NCBI RefSeq assembly: GCF_000422585.1
Contig: NZ_AUGI01000025.1
Location: forward strand, 1-64,000
Direction of reading: 5' to 3'
DNA length: 64,000 bases
Origin: Hugenholtzia roseola DSM 9546
GTDB lineage: Bacteria > Bacteroidota > Bacteroidia > Cytophagales > Bernardetiaceae
Shown here: piece by piece, positions 8,294-17,202 of the stretch
Layout of the letters: each line of letters starts with the position of its first letter
Position numbering within the stretch: position 1 is the first letter of the stretch
Translations under genes and position numbers: made by a program
Notes under the pieces: model-generated
What the model saw: the letters and a program-made list of their open reading frames with translations, nothing else
Databases searched by the model: none
What the model was told of the DNA's origin: nothing

Positions 8294-10162
8294 ATGAATC
8301 TTCTTTCTGCTGAAAATCTTAGTAAAAGTTTTAATGAACGCCAGCTTTTTCAATCGCTCAATTTGGGCATTGGATTGGGCGAAAAAATTGCGATTGTGGG
8401 TGCAAATGGGGCAGGCAAATCTACCCTTATGAAAATTTTGGCAGGCAAAGAGAGCAGCGATTCGGGGACAGTAGGATACAAAAAAGACCTCAAATGGGCT
8501 TATTTGGAGCAAGAGCCGCAATTTGGAGCAGGGCAGACCATCTGGGCAGCCATCTTTGAGGCTGAAAGCGAGGCACTGCAAACGCTACAAGCCTACGACC
8601 AAAAGATGCGCTTAGGCGATACCAGTAGCGAAGATTTTTTTAGCCTATTGGAAAAAATGGATAGGCTTGGCGCATGGGAAATAGAGGCAAAAATCAAAGA
8701 GATTTTGGGCAAATTGGGTCTGCACGACACAAGCCTTTTGGTAGAAAACCTTTCAGGAGGGCAGAAAAAGCGCGTAGCACTTGCCAAAGTGCTGCTTTCC
8801 GAACCCGAACTGCTCCTTTTAGATGAGCCGACCAACCATTTGGATTTGGACACGATAGAATGGCTTGAAAGCTATTTGGCAGCCTCACAGGTTTCGCTGC
8901 TGCTTATTACGCACGATAGGTATTTTTTAGATAGGATTTGTAATGTAATTTTTGAATTAGAAAAAGGCAAAATTTATCGTCATCAGGGCAATTACGCCCA
9001 ATTTTTAGAAAACAAAGCCGCCCGACAAGCCGACTTGCAAGCCACAACCGAAAAGGCGCGAAATTTATACAAGCGCGAATTGGATTGGATTAGAAGGCAG
9101 CCCAAAGCGCGTGGCACGAAGGCAAAATACCGCGTCGATGCTTTTGAAGACGTAAAAGAAAAAGCACATCAGAATTTAAACCAAAAGAAAGTAGAAATTA
9201 GTCTGAAAGGTAGCCGACAGGGTAAGAAAATCATCGAAATTTCCGACCTACAATTTGTCCATCAAGATGGAAAGATGATAGTGGAAAACTTTACCTACGC
9301 CTTCCAAAGGGGTGAGCGCATTGGCTTAGTTGGAAAAAATGGAGTAGGCAAAACGTCTTTTATCGAATTGCTGATGGGAAATTTAAGCCCCCAAAAAGGC
9401 AAAATTGATTTAGGCGATAATACAAAAATCGGCTATTACACACAAAAAAATCTGACCTTCAACGAAAATGAGCGCATCATTGATGCCGTCAAAGCGATTG
9501 CCGAAGTGATAGAAGTAGCCAAAGGGCAGGTAATTACGGCTTCGCAGATGCTCACCAATTTTCTTTTTGAGCCTTCAAAACAGTATGATGTCATTTCAAA
9601 ATTGAGTGGCGGCGAAAAAAGGCGATTGCAGTTGCTTTTGGTTTTGATGAAAAACCCGAACTTTCTTATTTTAGACGAACCCACCAACGACCTCGACCTG
9701 ACGACGTTGGGCGTTTTGGAAGATTTCTTAGATAATTTCGAGGGCTGCCTAATTTTGGTTTCGCACGATAGGTATTTTATGGATAAACTCACCGAACACC
9801 TTTTTATCTTCGAGGGCGAGGGCAAAATCAAGGATTTCCCCGGTAATTATTCTGATTTCAAAAACTACCTTTCCGAAGAAAAAAGCCGCTCACAGGAGCA
9901 AAAGGAAAACAAAAAAATGGCACCTGCACCCGAAATGGCTAAAAGTGGCAGCAAACTTTCCTACAAAGAAAAGCAGGAATTTGACCTTTTAGAAAAGGAA
10001 ATTTCAAATTTGGAAAAAAAGAAAAAACAACTTAGCGAACTTTTGGCAAGCGGCGAAACCGATTACGACAAAATCAATGAATGGAGTAATGAATTTAACC
10101 AAATTTTAGCCGACTTAGAAACAAAAGAACTGCGCTGGCTCGAACTTTCGGAAATGCAATAG
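8294..10162 (+). CDS. ABC-F family ATPase (Uup-like)
   Basis: 622 residues with two ABC cassettes and no transmembrane segments, the ABC-F plan. Cassette 1 has Walker A GANGAGKS (36-43), signature LSGGQKKRVALAKVLL and LLLLDEPTNHLD. Cassette 2 has Walker A GKNGVGKT (347-354), signature LSGGEKRRLQLLLVL and FLILDEPTNDLD. The linker (about 240-300) contains the family-typical RRQPKARGTKAKYRVDAF. The C-terminus (about 550-622) is a charged coiled coil as in Uup. ABC-F proteins act at the ribosome or on branched DNA; the coiled-coil tail favours Uup, but the exact role cannot be read from sequence. Convergent with bioB, with a shared bidirectional terminator. Confidence 0.88.
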   Translation: MNLLSAENLSKSFNERQLFQSLNLGIGLGEKIAIVGANGAGKSTLMKILAGKESSDSGTVGYKKDLKWAYLEQEPQFGAGQTIWAAIFEAESEALQTLQAYDQKMRLGDTSSEDFFSLLEKMDRLGAWEIEAKIKEILGKLGLHDTSLLVENLSGGQKKRVALAKVLLSEPELLLLDEPTNHLDLDTIEWLESYLAASQVSLLLITHDRYFLDRICNVIFELEKGKIYRHQGNYAQFLENKAARQADLQATTEKARNLYKRELDWIRRQPKARGTKAKYRVDAFEDVKEKAHQNLNQKKVEISLKGSRQGKKIIEISDLQFVHQDGKMIVENFTYAFQRGERIGLVGKNGVGKTSFIELLMGNLSPQKGKIDLGDNTKIGYYTQKNLTFNENERIIDAVKAIAEVIEVAKGQVITASQMLTNFLFEPSKQYDVISKLSGGEKRRLQLLLVLMKNPNFLILDEPTNDLDLTTLGVLEDFLDNFEGCLILVSHDRYFMDKLTEHLFIFEGEGKIKDFPGNYSDFKNYLSEEKSRSQEQKENKKMAPAPEMAKSGSKLSYKEKQEFDLLEKEISNLEKKKKQLSELLASGETDYDKINEWSNEFNQILADLETKELRWLELSEMQ

Positions 10163-10181
10163 CGGAGATGCGATAACATAA

Positions 10182-10216
10182 AAAACCCTTAGCATTTTGA
10201 AAATGCTAAGGGTTTT
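10182..10216. terminator. Bidirectional terminator between ABC-F gene and bioB
   Basis: AAAACCCTTAGCATTTT (10182-10198) pairs perfectly over 17 bp with its complement at 10200-10216. A-runs on one side and T-runs on the other let it act as an intrinsic terminator in both directions between two convergent genes. Confidence 0.85.
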
Positions 10217-10244
10217 GCTTTTATCGTTTTATATAAAAATTTGC

Positions 10245-11264
10245 TTACTGAAACGATTTGCGTGGCGTGAGTTGTAGGATTTGAAACATCTCTTGGTCGG
10301 AAATGTAGCTCGGATTAGGCGTTGTCAGGAGCTTATCGCCAGCAAAGATAGAATTTGCACCCGCCAAAAAACAGAGGGCTTGCTCTTCCAAACTCATGCG
10401 CACTCTGCCTGCCGAAAGGCGCACCATTGCCTTAGGCATAATGATACGCGCTGTGGCTATCATTCTGACCATCTCCCAAACAGATACCTTTTCCTGCTCC
10501 TCCAAAGGCGTACCTTCTACGGGAACTAAGGCATTGACGGGTACAGATTCGGGGTGTTCGGGCAAAGTGGCTAAGGTGTGTAGCAAACCAATGCGGTCGG
10601 TTTCGGCTTCGCCCATGCCGATAATGCCCCCTGAACAGACGGAAATTCCGCTTTTGCGGACATTTTCCAAAGTTTGCAAGCGGTCTTGGTAGTCGCGTGT
10701 GGAGATGATGTCGTTGTAATATTCGGGGCTTGTGTCCAAATTGTGGTTGTAGGCGTAGAGTCCTGCCTCTTTGAGTTTTTGCGCCTGACTTTCGGTGAGC
10801 ATGCCCAAGGTGCAGCACACTTCCATGCCCATGTGATTGATTTTCTTAACTGCCTCTAAAAGGCGGTCGAAATCTCTGCCTTCGCGGACTTCTCGCCACG
10901 CCGCACCCATACAAAAGCGCGTGCTACCTGCCTGCCATGCCTCGGCAGCCTTGCCGACAATGGCATCTGTGGTCATCATTTTTTCGGCTTTTACGTCGGT
11001 CTGATAACGTGCTGCCTGTGGGCAATACGCACAATCTTCGGGGCAGCCGCCTGTCTTGACCGAAAGCAGGGTGCAGACCTGCACTTCGCCTGTGTTGTGG
11101 TAGGCACGATGCACCGTAGCGGCGCGGTAGGTAAGTTCTAAAATCGGCATCTGATAAATTGCCGTAATTTCTGCCCTGCTCCAATCGTTTCTGATGGGGG
11201 CTTCCAAGTTGGGATTAAGTTCGGCAGTCTGTATATCGTTTAGGGGAGGGAATTCTGTTTGCAT
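10245..11264 (-). CDS. bioB: Biotin synthase BioB
   Basis: This radical-SAM enzyme inserts sulfur into dethiobiotin, the last step of biotin synthesis. The radical-SAM cluster motif is CPEDCAYC (Cys 74, 78, 81 from the chosen start). Also present are the biotin-synthase segments [51 protein letters not shown] and the conserved late arginine stretch [11 protein letters not shown]. The frame stays open upstream to a TTG at 11297, but ATG 11264 ([12 protein letters not shown]) is preferred because the upstream codons run into a low-complexity G-rich leader. No other bio genes are adjacent. Length (339) is normal for the family. Confidence 0.95.
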   Translation of the reverse strand: MQTEFPPLNDIQTAELNPNLEAPIRNDWSRAEITAIYQMPILELTYRAATVHRAYHNTGEVQVCTLLSVKTGGCPEDCAYCPQAARYQTDVKAEKMMTTDAIVGKAAEAWQAGSTRFCMGAAWREVREGRDFDRLLEAVKKINHMGMEVCCTLGMLTESQAQKLKEAGLYAYNHNLDTSPEYYNDIISTRDYQDRLQTLENVRKSGISVCSGGIIGMGEAETDRIGLLHTLATLPEHPESVPVNALVPVEGTPLEEQEKVSVWEMVRMIATARIIMPKAMVRLSAGRVRMSLEEQALCFLAGANSIFAGDKLLTTPNPSYISDQEMFQILQLTPRKSFQ

Positions 11265-11283
11265 AGGTGCGGAAAAAGTCAAG

Positions 11284-11365
11284 ATGGGAAATGACAAAGG
11301 TGAGAAGGGAGGTGGGAGGTGGGAGGGGTGAGGGGTGAGGTGGGAGGGGTGAGGGAAATGACAAC
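11284..11365. repeat. G-rich imperfect tandem repeat in the bioB leader, bounded by 12-bp direct repeats
   Basis: On the + strand the tract at 11306-11355 is built from GGGAGGT, GGGAGGGGTGA and GGGGTGAGG units. The 12-mer GGGAAATGACAA occurs on both sides, at 11286-11297 and 11353-11364. On the bioB sense strand the tract is C-rich and lies immediately upstream of the ATG. It could form a G-quadruplex on the template strand, or expand and contract by slippage. Confidence 0.7.
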
Positions 11366-11833
11366 TCTTTGTAAATAAAGTATCAAAAGGGTATCAAAAC
11401 AAATTCGGGACAACCCACACAAGCCACGCCGAAGCAATGCTGCCCTTTTCAAATGCCAAAGCTACTAAATATTTTGTAAAAAAGGGAAAGCCGCCCCTGC
11501 CTTTTCCCACAAAAGGCGCAAGTTGGGACAAAGGGCTTTTCACAATTTAGAAACATTCAAAATAGGGGTTATTTTTTATGAAATCTTCGCCTGCAAAGGG
11601 GTTTTTATTGCAAATAAAGCATTTGAAGCGTACCTTTGATGCAAATTTATTAGGCTTTTTGTAGCTGTTGGCAAAAGCCCTCGAAAGTGTTTTAAACGCC
11701 GTTTAAATCGCCTTTGAGCCTTGTTTGGCACTACAAAACCTTTGCGATACACAATTCTTTTACTACTCAAAAACGCTTTCTTCCCTTTTCTTTTGTCAAA
11801 TTTTATTTAAAAATCATCAAACACCACTCCAAT
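11366..11833. promoter_or_regulatory. Intergenic region upstream of sdhC, with one promoter candidate
   Basis: On the + strand, TACCTTTG (11631-11638) matches the Bacteroidota -7 box TAnnTTTG. A TTTATTG ending at 11610 sits 20 bases upstream, a suitable -33 spacing. This would place the sdhCAB start roughly 190 bases before the sdhC ATG. A doubled GTATCAAAA occurs around 11380-11398. No other gene or RNA is recognisable. Confidence 0.4.
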
Positions 11834-12514
11834 ATGGCTTGGCTAACTCGTACCTTCAATAGCAGTATTGGCAAAAAGCTGCTTATGGCTCTTACAGGGC
11901 TATTTCTCACTACTTTCCTCTTTGTGCATTTGGCGGGCAACCTCATTTTGCTCAAAGGTCAGGCAGGCGCGTTGGACTTCAACGCCTACGCGAAGTTTAT
12001 GACCACTTTCCCCCTTATCAAGGCAACGTCTTATTTTCTTTATGCCTCTATCTTAGGGCATGCCATTTGGGGCATTATGCTGGCTTTTGCCAATAAGTCG
12101 GCGCGTCCGCAAAGCTACGCCAAAGTAGGCGACAATCCCGGTGTCTCTTGGGCATCTAAAAATATGGCGGTCTTGGGTACGATAGTATTTGCCTTTATCG
12201 TCATCCACATGAAAAGTTTTTGGTTTGAGATGCACTTTGGGCAGCTTAATTTAGATGCCAATGGCAACAAAGACCTCTACACGCTGGTAGAAGCATCTTT
12301 CAAACAATGGTGGTATGTGGCACTTTATGTCGTTTCTATGGCAGCCTTAGGCTTTCACCTCTATCATGGCATACAGAGCGGCTTCCAAACTTTGGGCTTG
12401 CGCCATGCCAAATACACGCCGATTGTCAAAACAGCGACGATTATTATTGCCCTTATCGTGCCTGCTGCCTTCGCTGCTATCCCTGTGGGCATGTTTTTTA
12501 TGTTTGGCATGTAA
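11834..12514 (+). CDS. sdhC: Succinate dehydrogenase/fumarate reductase cytochrome b558 subunit (membrane anchor)
   Basis: A 226-residue, strongly hydrophobic protein with about five membrane helices. The first is MALTGLFLTTFLFVHLAGNL, and later ones carry histidines suited to haem ligation (VHLAGN, ILGHAIWGI, FIVIHMKSFW, FHLYHGIQSGF). This pattern matches the single-chain diheme b558 anchor used by Bacteroidota. It would pass electrons between SdhB and menaquinone. The frame is open upstream to 11714, but ATG 11834 (MAWLTRTFNSSIGKK) is the start expected for the family. It is the first gene of sdhCAB, 62 bases before sdhA. Confidence 0.93.
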   Translation: MAWLTRTFNSSIGKKLLMALTGLFLTTFLFVHLAGNLILLKGQAGALDFNAYAKFMTTFPLIKATSYFLYASILGHAIWGIMLAFANKSARPQSYAKVGDNPGVSWASKNMAVLGTIVFAFIVIHMKSFWFEMHFGQLNLDANGNKDLYTLVEASFKQWWYVALYVVSMAALGFHLYHGIQSGFQTLGLRHAKYTPIVKTATIIIALIVPAAFAAIPVGMFFMFGM

Positions 12515-12576
12515 AAAAGCAATGCCTTGCTTCCAAACATTTTCTTTCCACAAATTCTTTATCTGTATAAAAAGCC

Positions 12577-14511
12577 TTGAATATGAAACCTTTTAATTGT
12601 AAAGTCCCCGAAGGAGCATTAGCAGAAAAATGGGATAAGCACAAGTTCAATATTCGCCTTGTCAATCCTGCCAATAAGCGAAAATACAACATCATCGTCG
12701 TAGGCACAGGGTTAGCAGGCGCGTCTGCGGCAGCGTCGCTGGCAGAATTAGGCTACAATGTCAAAGCCTTTACTTTTCACGATAGCCCCCGTCGCGCTCA
12801 CTCTATTGCGGCACAAGGGGGTATCAATGCTGCCAAAAACTATCGCAATGATGGCGATAGCGTCTATCGCCTCTTTTATGACACCATCAAAGGGGGCGAC
12901 TATCGCGCTCGCGAAGCCAACGTACACCGTTTGGCGCAGGTCAGTGTCAATATCATAGACCAGTGTGTGGCGCAAGGCGTACCTTTCGCGCGTGAGTATG
13001 GCGGTCTTTTAGACAATCGTTCTTTTGGTGGCGCACTCGTTTCGCGTACTTTCTACGCCAAAGGACAGACAGGACAGCAACTTCTTTTAGGGGCATATTC
13101 GGCTCTCAATCGCCAAATTGCGGCGGGAAAAGTGGAGATGCACACCCGTACAGAGATGCTCGACCTAGTGATGATAAACGGAAAGGCTCGCGGCATTGTA
13201 ACGCGCAACTTGGTTACGGGGGAAATTGAATCGCACGCCGCCCATGCGGTCTTGCTTTGCACAGGCGGATATTCCAACGTCTTTTTCCTTTCTACCAATG
13301 CGATGGCTTGTAATGCCACTGCTGCTTGGCGTGCGCATCGGCATGGGGCATATTTTGCCAATCCTTGCTTTACGCAAATTCACCCTACTTGTATCCCCGT
13401 TTCAGGCGACCATCAGTCTAAACTGACTTTGATGTCGGAATCGCTGCGCAACGACGGTAGAGTGTGGGTGCCGCGCAATCCTGCCGATACCAAAAAGCAC
13501 CCCAATCAGATAGAAGACAAAGACCGCTTCTATTATTTGGAAGAAAAATATCCAACTTTTGGCAACCTTGTGCCGCGCGACGTAGCTTCGCGCAATGCCA
13601 AGTACGTCTGTGATGAAGGCTTAGGCGTAGGCGCGACAGGCAAAGCCGTTTATCTCGACTTCCGCGATGCCATCAAACGCGACGGAAAAGCGCGTATCGA
13701 GGAAAAATACGGCAACCTCTTCGATATGTACAAGCAAATTACGAACATAGACCCTTATTCCGAACCCATGCGCATTTACCCTGCGCCACACTACACCATG
13801 GGCGGCTTGTGGGTAGATTACAACCTGATGACGACAGTAGAAGGGCTTTATGCCTTAGGAGAAGCCAACTTTTCAGACCATGGCGCAAACCGCTTAGGGG
13901 CAAGTGCCTTGATGCAGGGTTTAGCCGATGGATACTTCGTTATTCCCTACACAATAGGCGATTATTTGGCGAAAGAACCCTACAAAGTAGAGGATACTTC
14001 GCACCCTGCCTTTGGCGAAGCGGTCAATCGTACAAAAGCCTACCTCAATAAGATTATGAGCATTAAGGGCAATACTTCGCCCGATGAAATTCATAAGAAA
14101 TTGGGCAGAGTGATGTGGGATTATTGTGGCATGTCGCGCAAAGCCGAAGGTTTGAAGGTAGCGCGTGAAGAAGTGCGCAAATTGCGGGAGCAGTTCTGGA
14201 ACGACATCAAAGTGGTCGGCAGTGCAAACGAACTGAATACCGAACTTGAAAAGGCGGCACGTGTAGCCGACTTCTTAGAATTGGGCGAACTGATGATTCT
14301 CGACGCTTTGGATAGAAACGAATCCTGCGGCGGACACTTCCGCGAGGAATATCAGACACCCGAAGGCGAAGCCCAACGCGACGACGAAAATTATACCTAC
14401 GCCGCCGCTTGGGAATATCCTGAAAAAGGCATGGACGCTACCGACCCCGTTTTGCACAAAGAAGAACTTATCTTCGAAAACGTAAAACTTACGCAGCGTA
14501 GCTATAAATAA
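12577..14511 (+). CDS. sdhA: Succinate dehydrogenase/fumarate reductase flavoprotein subunit
   Basis: 644 residues. The FAD-binding Rossmann motif is [20 protein letters not shown] (41-60). The FAD-linking histidine lies in [15 protein letters not shown] (His75). Substrate-binding features include HPTCIP and the arginine-rich [19 protein letters not shown] region. The C-terminal segment carries [26 protein letters not shown], as expected. It oxidises succinate to fumarate in the TCA cycle, or the reverse anaerobically; sequence alone does not decide direction. ATG 12577 is used; a second ATG two codons on (12583) is equally possible. Followed after 79 bases by sdhB, with a hairpin between them. 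Confidence 0.96.
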   Translation: MNMKPFNCKVPEGALAEKWDKHKFNIRLVNPANKRKYNIIVVGTGLAGASAAASLAELGYNVKAFTFHDSPRRAHSIAAQGGINAAKNYRNDGDSVYRLFYDTIKGGDYRAREANVHRLAQVSVNIIDQCVAQGVPFAREYGGLLDNRSFGGALVSRTFYAKGQTGQQLLLGAYSALNRQIAAGKVEMHTRTEMLDLVMINGKARGIVTRNLVTGEIESHAAHAVLLCTGGYSNVFFLSTNAMACNATAAWRAHRHGAYFANPCFTQIHPTCIPVSGDHQSKLTLMSESLRNDGRVWVPRNPADTKKHPNQIEDKDRFYYLEEKYPTFGNLVPRDVASRNAKYVCDEGLGVGATGKAVYLDFRDAIKRDGKARIEEKYGNLFDMYKQITNIDPYSEPMRIYPAPHYTMGGLWVDYNLMTTVEGLYALGEANFSDHGANRLGASALMQGLADGYFVIPYTIGDYLAKEPYKVEDTSHPAFGEAVNRTKAYLNKIMSIKGNTSPDEIHKKLGRVMWDYCGMSRKAEGLKVAREEVRKLREQFWNDIKVVGSANELNTELEKAARVADFLELGELMILDALDRNESCGGHFREEYQTPEGEAQRDDENYTYAAAWEYPEKGMDATDPVLHKEELIFENVKLTQRSYK

Positions 14512-14520
14512 GATAGCACA

Positions 14521-14549
14521 AACCTATAAGGATTCAACCCTTATAGGTT
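14521..14549. other. Intercistronic hairpin between sdhA and sdhB
   Basis: AACCTATAAGG (14521-14531) pairs perfectly with CCTTATAGGTT (14539-14549) around a 7-base loop. No T-run follows, so it is unlikely to end transcription. It could mark an mRNA processing or stability site. The stem core ACCTATAAG recurs in the terminator after sdhB. Confidence 0.6.
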
Positions 14550-14590
14550 CTCAATTCTATTCGTAATCCCACTTCAAAACTTTTATCGCC

Positions 14591-15397
14591 ATGGCTGAAG
14601 ACTTCCGCAATTATACTCTCAAAGTTTGGAGACAAAAAAATAACAACGATAAAGGCAAGTTCGAAACCTATAAAATCGACAATGTTTCTTCGGATATGTC
14701 GTTTTTAGAAATGATTGACCTTCTGAACGAAAAATTGGTACATGAAGGCAAAGAACCTGTCGTTTTCGACCACGATTGTAGGGAAGGCATCTGCGGTGCT
14801 TGCTCTATGTATATCAACGGCAGACCGCACGGACCTAAGCAGGGTATCACCACCTGCCAGCTCCACATGCGTTCATTTTCCAACAACGAAACTATCGTCA
14901 TCGAGCCTTGGCGTGCCTCGGCGTTTCCTGTTATCAAGGATTTGATGGTAGATAGGTCGTCTTTTGATAGAATCCAGCAGGCAGGCGGCTTTGTGAGCGT
15001 CCCTACGGGCAGTGCCAGAGATGCCAATGAGATTCTAATTCCCAAAGATATTGCCGACCAAGCCTTTGATGCCGCTACTTGTATCGGCTGTGGAGCTTGT
15101 GTGGCGGCTTGTAAGAACGCCTCCGCGATGCTTTTTGTAGCGGCAAAGGTTTCTCAATTAGCCCTTTTGCCACAAGGCAAAGCCGAGCGCAAACGACGCG
15201 CAGAGCGCATGGTCGCACAAATGGACGCAGAAGGCTTCGGCTCTTGCACCAACACAGGCGCGTGTTCGGCAGAGTGTCCCAAAGGAATTTCGCAAGACTA
15301 TATCGCGATGCTCAATCGCGAATACTTGGCGGCAGCCTTCACTTCCGACGAGGTAAAACCTTGGAATCCTATCAAGAAGAAAACCGCAACCGCTTAG
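14591..15397 (+). CDS. sdhB: Succinate dehydrogenase/fumarate reductase iron-sulfur subunit
   Basis: 268 residues. The N-terminal [2Fe-2S] ferredoxin domain has [18 protein letters not shown] and TTCQ (Cys 63, 68, 71, 89). The C-terminal domain has [11 protein letters not shown] (Cys 164, 167, 170, 174) and [14 protein letters not shown] (Cys 219, 225, 229), supplying the [4Fe-4S] and [3Fe-4S] ligands. It carries electrons from SdhA FADH2 to the SdhC haem/quinone site on the cytoplasmic face. Last gene of sdhCAB. Confidence 0.96.
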   Translation: MAEDFRNYTLKVWRQKNNNDKGKFETYKIDNVSSDMSFLEMIDLLNEKLVHEGKEPVVFDHDCREGICGACSMYINGRPHGPKQGITTCQLHMRSFSNNETIVIEPWRASAFPVIKDLMVDRSSFDRIQQAGGFVSVPTGSARDANEILIPKDIADQAFDAATCIGCGACVAACKNASAMLFVAAKVSQLALLPQGKAERKRRAERMVAQMDAEGFGSCTNTGACSAECPKGISQDYIAMLNREYLAAAFTSDEVKPWNPIKKKTATA

Positions 15398-15433
15398 GTT
15401 TAGACCGCCTTCAAACGATAAAAACCTTAAATG

Positions 15434-15602
15434 CACCCCACCCCAAACCCCTCCCCCAAAGGGAGGGGCTTTTATTCGGTATCATTTTTTTATGCGAGCA
15501 TAAAAAAATGATTTGGCTTTCGAACCCTCCCCTATGGGGAGAGGGCAGGGTGGGGGTTCAGAAACTTTGCGCGAAGCACAAAATTCCGTTTTTTGACCTT
15601 CT
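15434..15602. repeat. Palindromic repeat H3 (most complete copy of the H family)
   Basis: GC-rich outer arms (CACCCCACCCC, then CCCCTCCCCCAAAGGGAGGGG, against CCCTCCCCTATGGGGAGAGG and GCAGGGTGGGGG) are imperfect inverted copies over about 120 bases. They enclose a perfect 15-bp hairpin core at 15481-15495/15498-15512. The tail GCGCGAAGCACAAAA...TTTTTTGACCTTCT is shared with H2 (601-748). No coding potential was seen. It lies between sdhB and the sdh terminator. Confidence 0.7.
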
Positions 15603-15629
15603 GCCCATTCTAACGACACCAAAAATGCG

Positions 15630-15667
15630 AAAACCTATAAGAACCAAAATCTTATAGGTTTTTTTTT
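15630..15667 (+). terminator. Terminator after the sdhCAB region
   Basis: AAAACCTATAAGA (15630-15642) pairs with TCTTATAGGTTTT (15650-15662), followed by more T residues. This is a classical intrinsic terminator on the + strand. Its A-run on the other side would let it also stop the minus-strand type IIG remnant transcript. Confidence 0.8.
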
Positions 15668-15700
15668 AGCCGTCGGCGAGGCTAAAGCCGTCGCCGAGGC
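15668..15700. repeat. Two tandem 15-bp GC-rich direct repeats
   Basis: AGCCGTCGGCGAGGC (15668-15682) and AGCCGTCGCCGAGGC (15686-15700) differ at one base and are spaced 18 bases apart, inside an otherwise T-rich stretch. Function unknown. Confidence 0.6.
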
Positions 15701-15724
15701 GTTTCTTTTTTTCTTTTTTTCTTT

Positions 15725-17116
15725 TTACTTCTTCTTCGAAAAAACCTCGCCTATGGGCAACGCCCTCGACGACGGTTGGGAAAGATAGGCGATTTCCTCT
15801 GCATCAAGCCCATACAAGGCGAAGACCAGCGCATCTATCGCCGACTCCTCTGCCTGCGTATCTTCCCCACGCTCCTTTTTGGCTAATATCACATCTACCA
15901 AATCCTCGAAGGGCTGACGTGAGGCGGCGGAAATATCGGGGATAGGGATTTGTTCTAATGCTTGTACTGTTATTTCTCCCTCAATACCGCCTCCCTGATA
16001 AAAGGTCATAAATGAAAAATCAATCAATTTTGAATTTAACAAAGAAATTAAATAAAATATATGTTTAAAACAAATCAAATAGCTTGTGTTTTGAAGGTAA
16101 GACTTAGATAAATCAATAGCAAATGCTTTTTCTTTCGATGCTTTATTGAACACAATCTTTTCCTTTTCAAATTCCTGCAAGTAGGCGCAATTTCTAAGGT
16201 TTGTCCAATGGTCGCCTTTGTCTTGTCGTTTTTCTAATGGTATTTGAAAGGTCTTTAAATGCTCGTAAATGGCGGGGTAGTCTTTTGGAATATCTATTTT
16301 AGAAAGTCCAATACTTTTGATGCCATTGTGCGCATTTATCAAATACAAGTCGGCAAATTCGGCTTTGTATCGTTTGATGTCGCGCCCTCTCAATAGGGGT
16401 TTGATAATTTGCGCCGATTTGGGGTCTTTTTGTATCAGTTCGGCTCTTTTTTGCGCATCAATGACAAAGGCTTCGTTGTAGCCTGTTGTGATGCCTCTAA
16501 AAATGGCAATATCCCAGTCTTTGAGTGGTTTTCCGCAGGTTTCTATTTTTTGTTTGATTCGCTGTTCTAAGGGGTTTGCGATAGTCCAAGCATCTTTTTG
16601 TGGTACTTTTAGTAGGATATGATTTTTTTGGAAATTTTCCTTGATAGCGATTTTTTTGTTTTGGTGTGTGAGTGCTTTGAGCGGAATTTGTGTGTCGGGC
16701 TTTGTTTTTTTGGCAGCGATAAGGATATTGGTATCTACGGTAGCGGATTCGAAGATGCCTGCGCCAAGGTCTATGAGTTGTAGGGGCTGTGTGTGTTGCG
16801 CCAAATAAGCCCTTAGCTTTTCGCCATATCCTGCCCGCATCCACTTATTGGAGGTGATATAGGCGAGCGTCCCATTTTCTTTGAGTAGGAGGTTGGCTTT
16901 TTCGTAAAAAAGGGCATATAGGTCGCCCATTTTGGTATAAGTTTGGTAGCCCTGCCTTTCGAGTGCCGCCTGCTGCTCCTTAATTTTTTGCAACTGCACA
17001 TAGGGCGGATTTCCGATAACAATATCAAACCCGTCTTTGATTCCGAACATCCATTCGGGGTCGAAGAAGGGTGCGGAGGCGTTTTGGTCGTAGATGTCGA
17101 ATTGTGCTACTTGCAT
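15725..17116 (-). pseudogene. 5'-truncated type IIG (Eco57I-type) restriction-modification enzyme, methyltransferase and specificity part only
   Basis: The 463-residue reading frame begins at MQVAQFDIYDQNASAPFFDP and has the adenine-methyltransferase motif IGNPPYVQ (N36-P-P-Y39). The usual following segments (YALFYEKANLLLKENGTLAYITSNKW) and a C-terminal TaqI/Eco57I-like target-recognition region (EQIPIPDIS) are present. Enzymes of this family are about twice as long, with a nuclease and an SAM-binding motif I upstream of NPPY. Here an in-frame TGA lies seven codons before the ATG, and no N-terminal half is found nearby. The frame is otherwise intact. The missing part was probably lost when the adjacent AT-rich methyltransferase/nuclease pair entered. 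It could still make a stable fragment, but without motif I it should not methylate. Confidence 0.75.
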
Positions 17117-17202
17117 ATAAGTCTTGCCAAGTCTTCATATTTTCTGATTTAGTCAGCCTAAGTGTTGCATGTTTGTAAAAAAAGCATTATGTTTGTGTCG
17201 TA

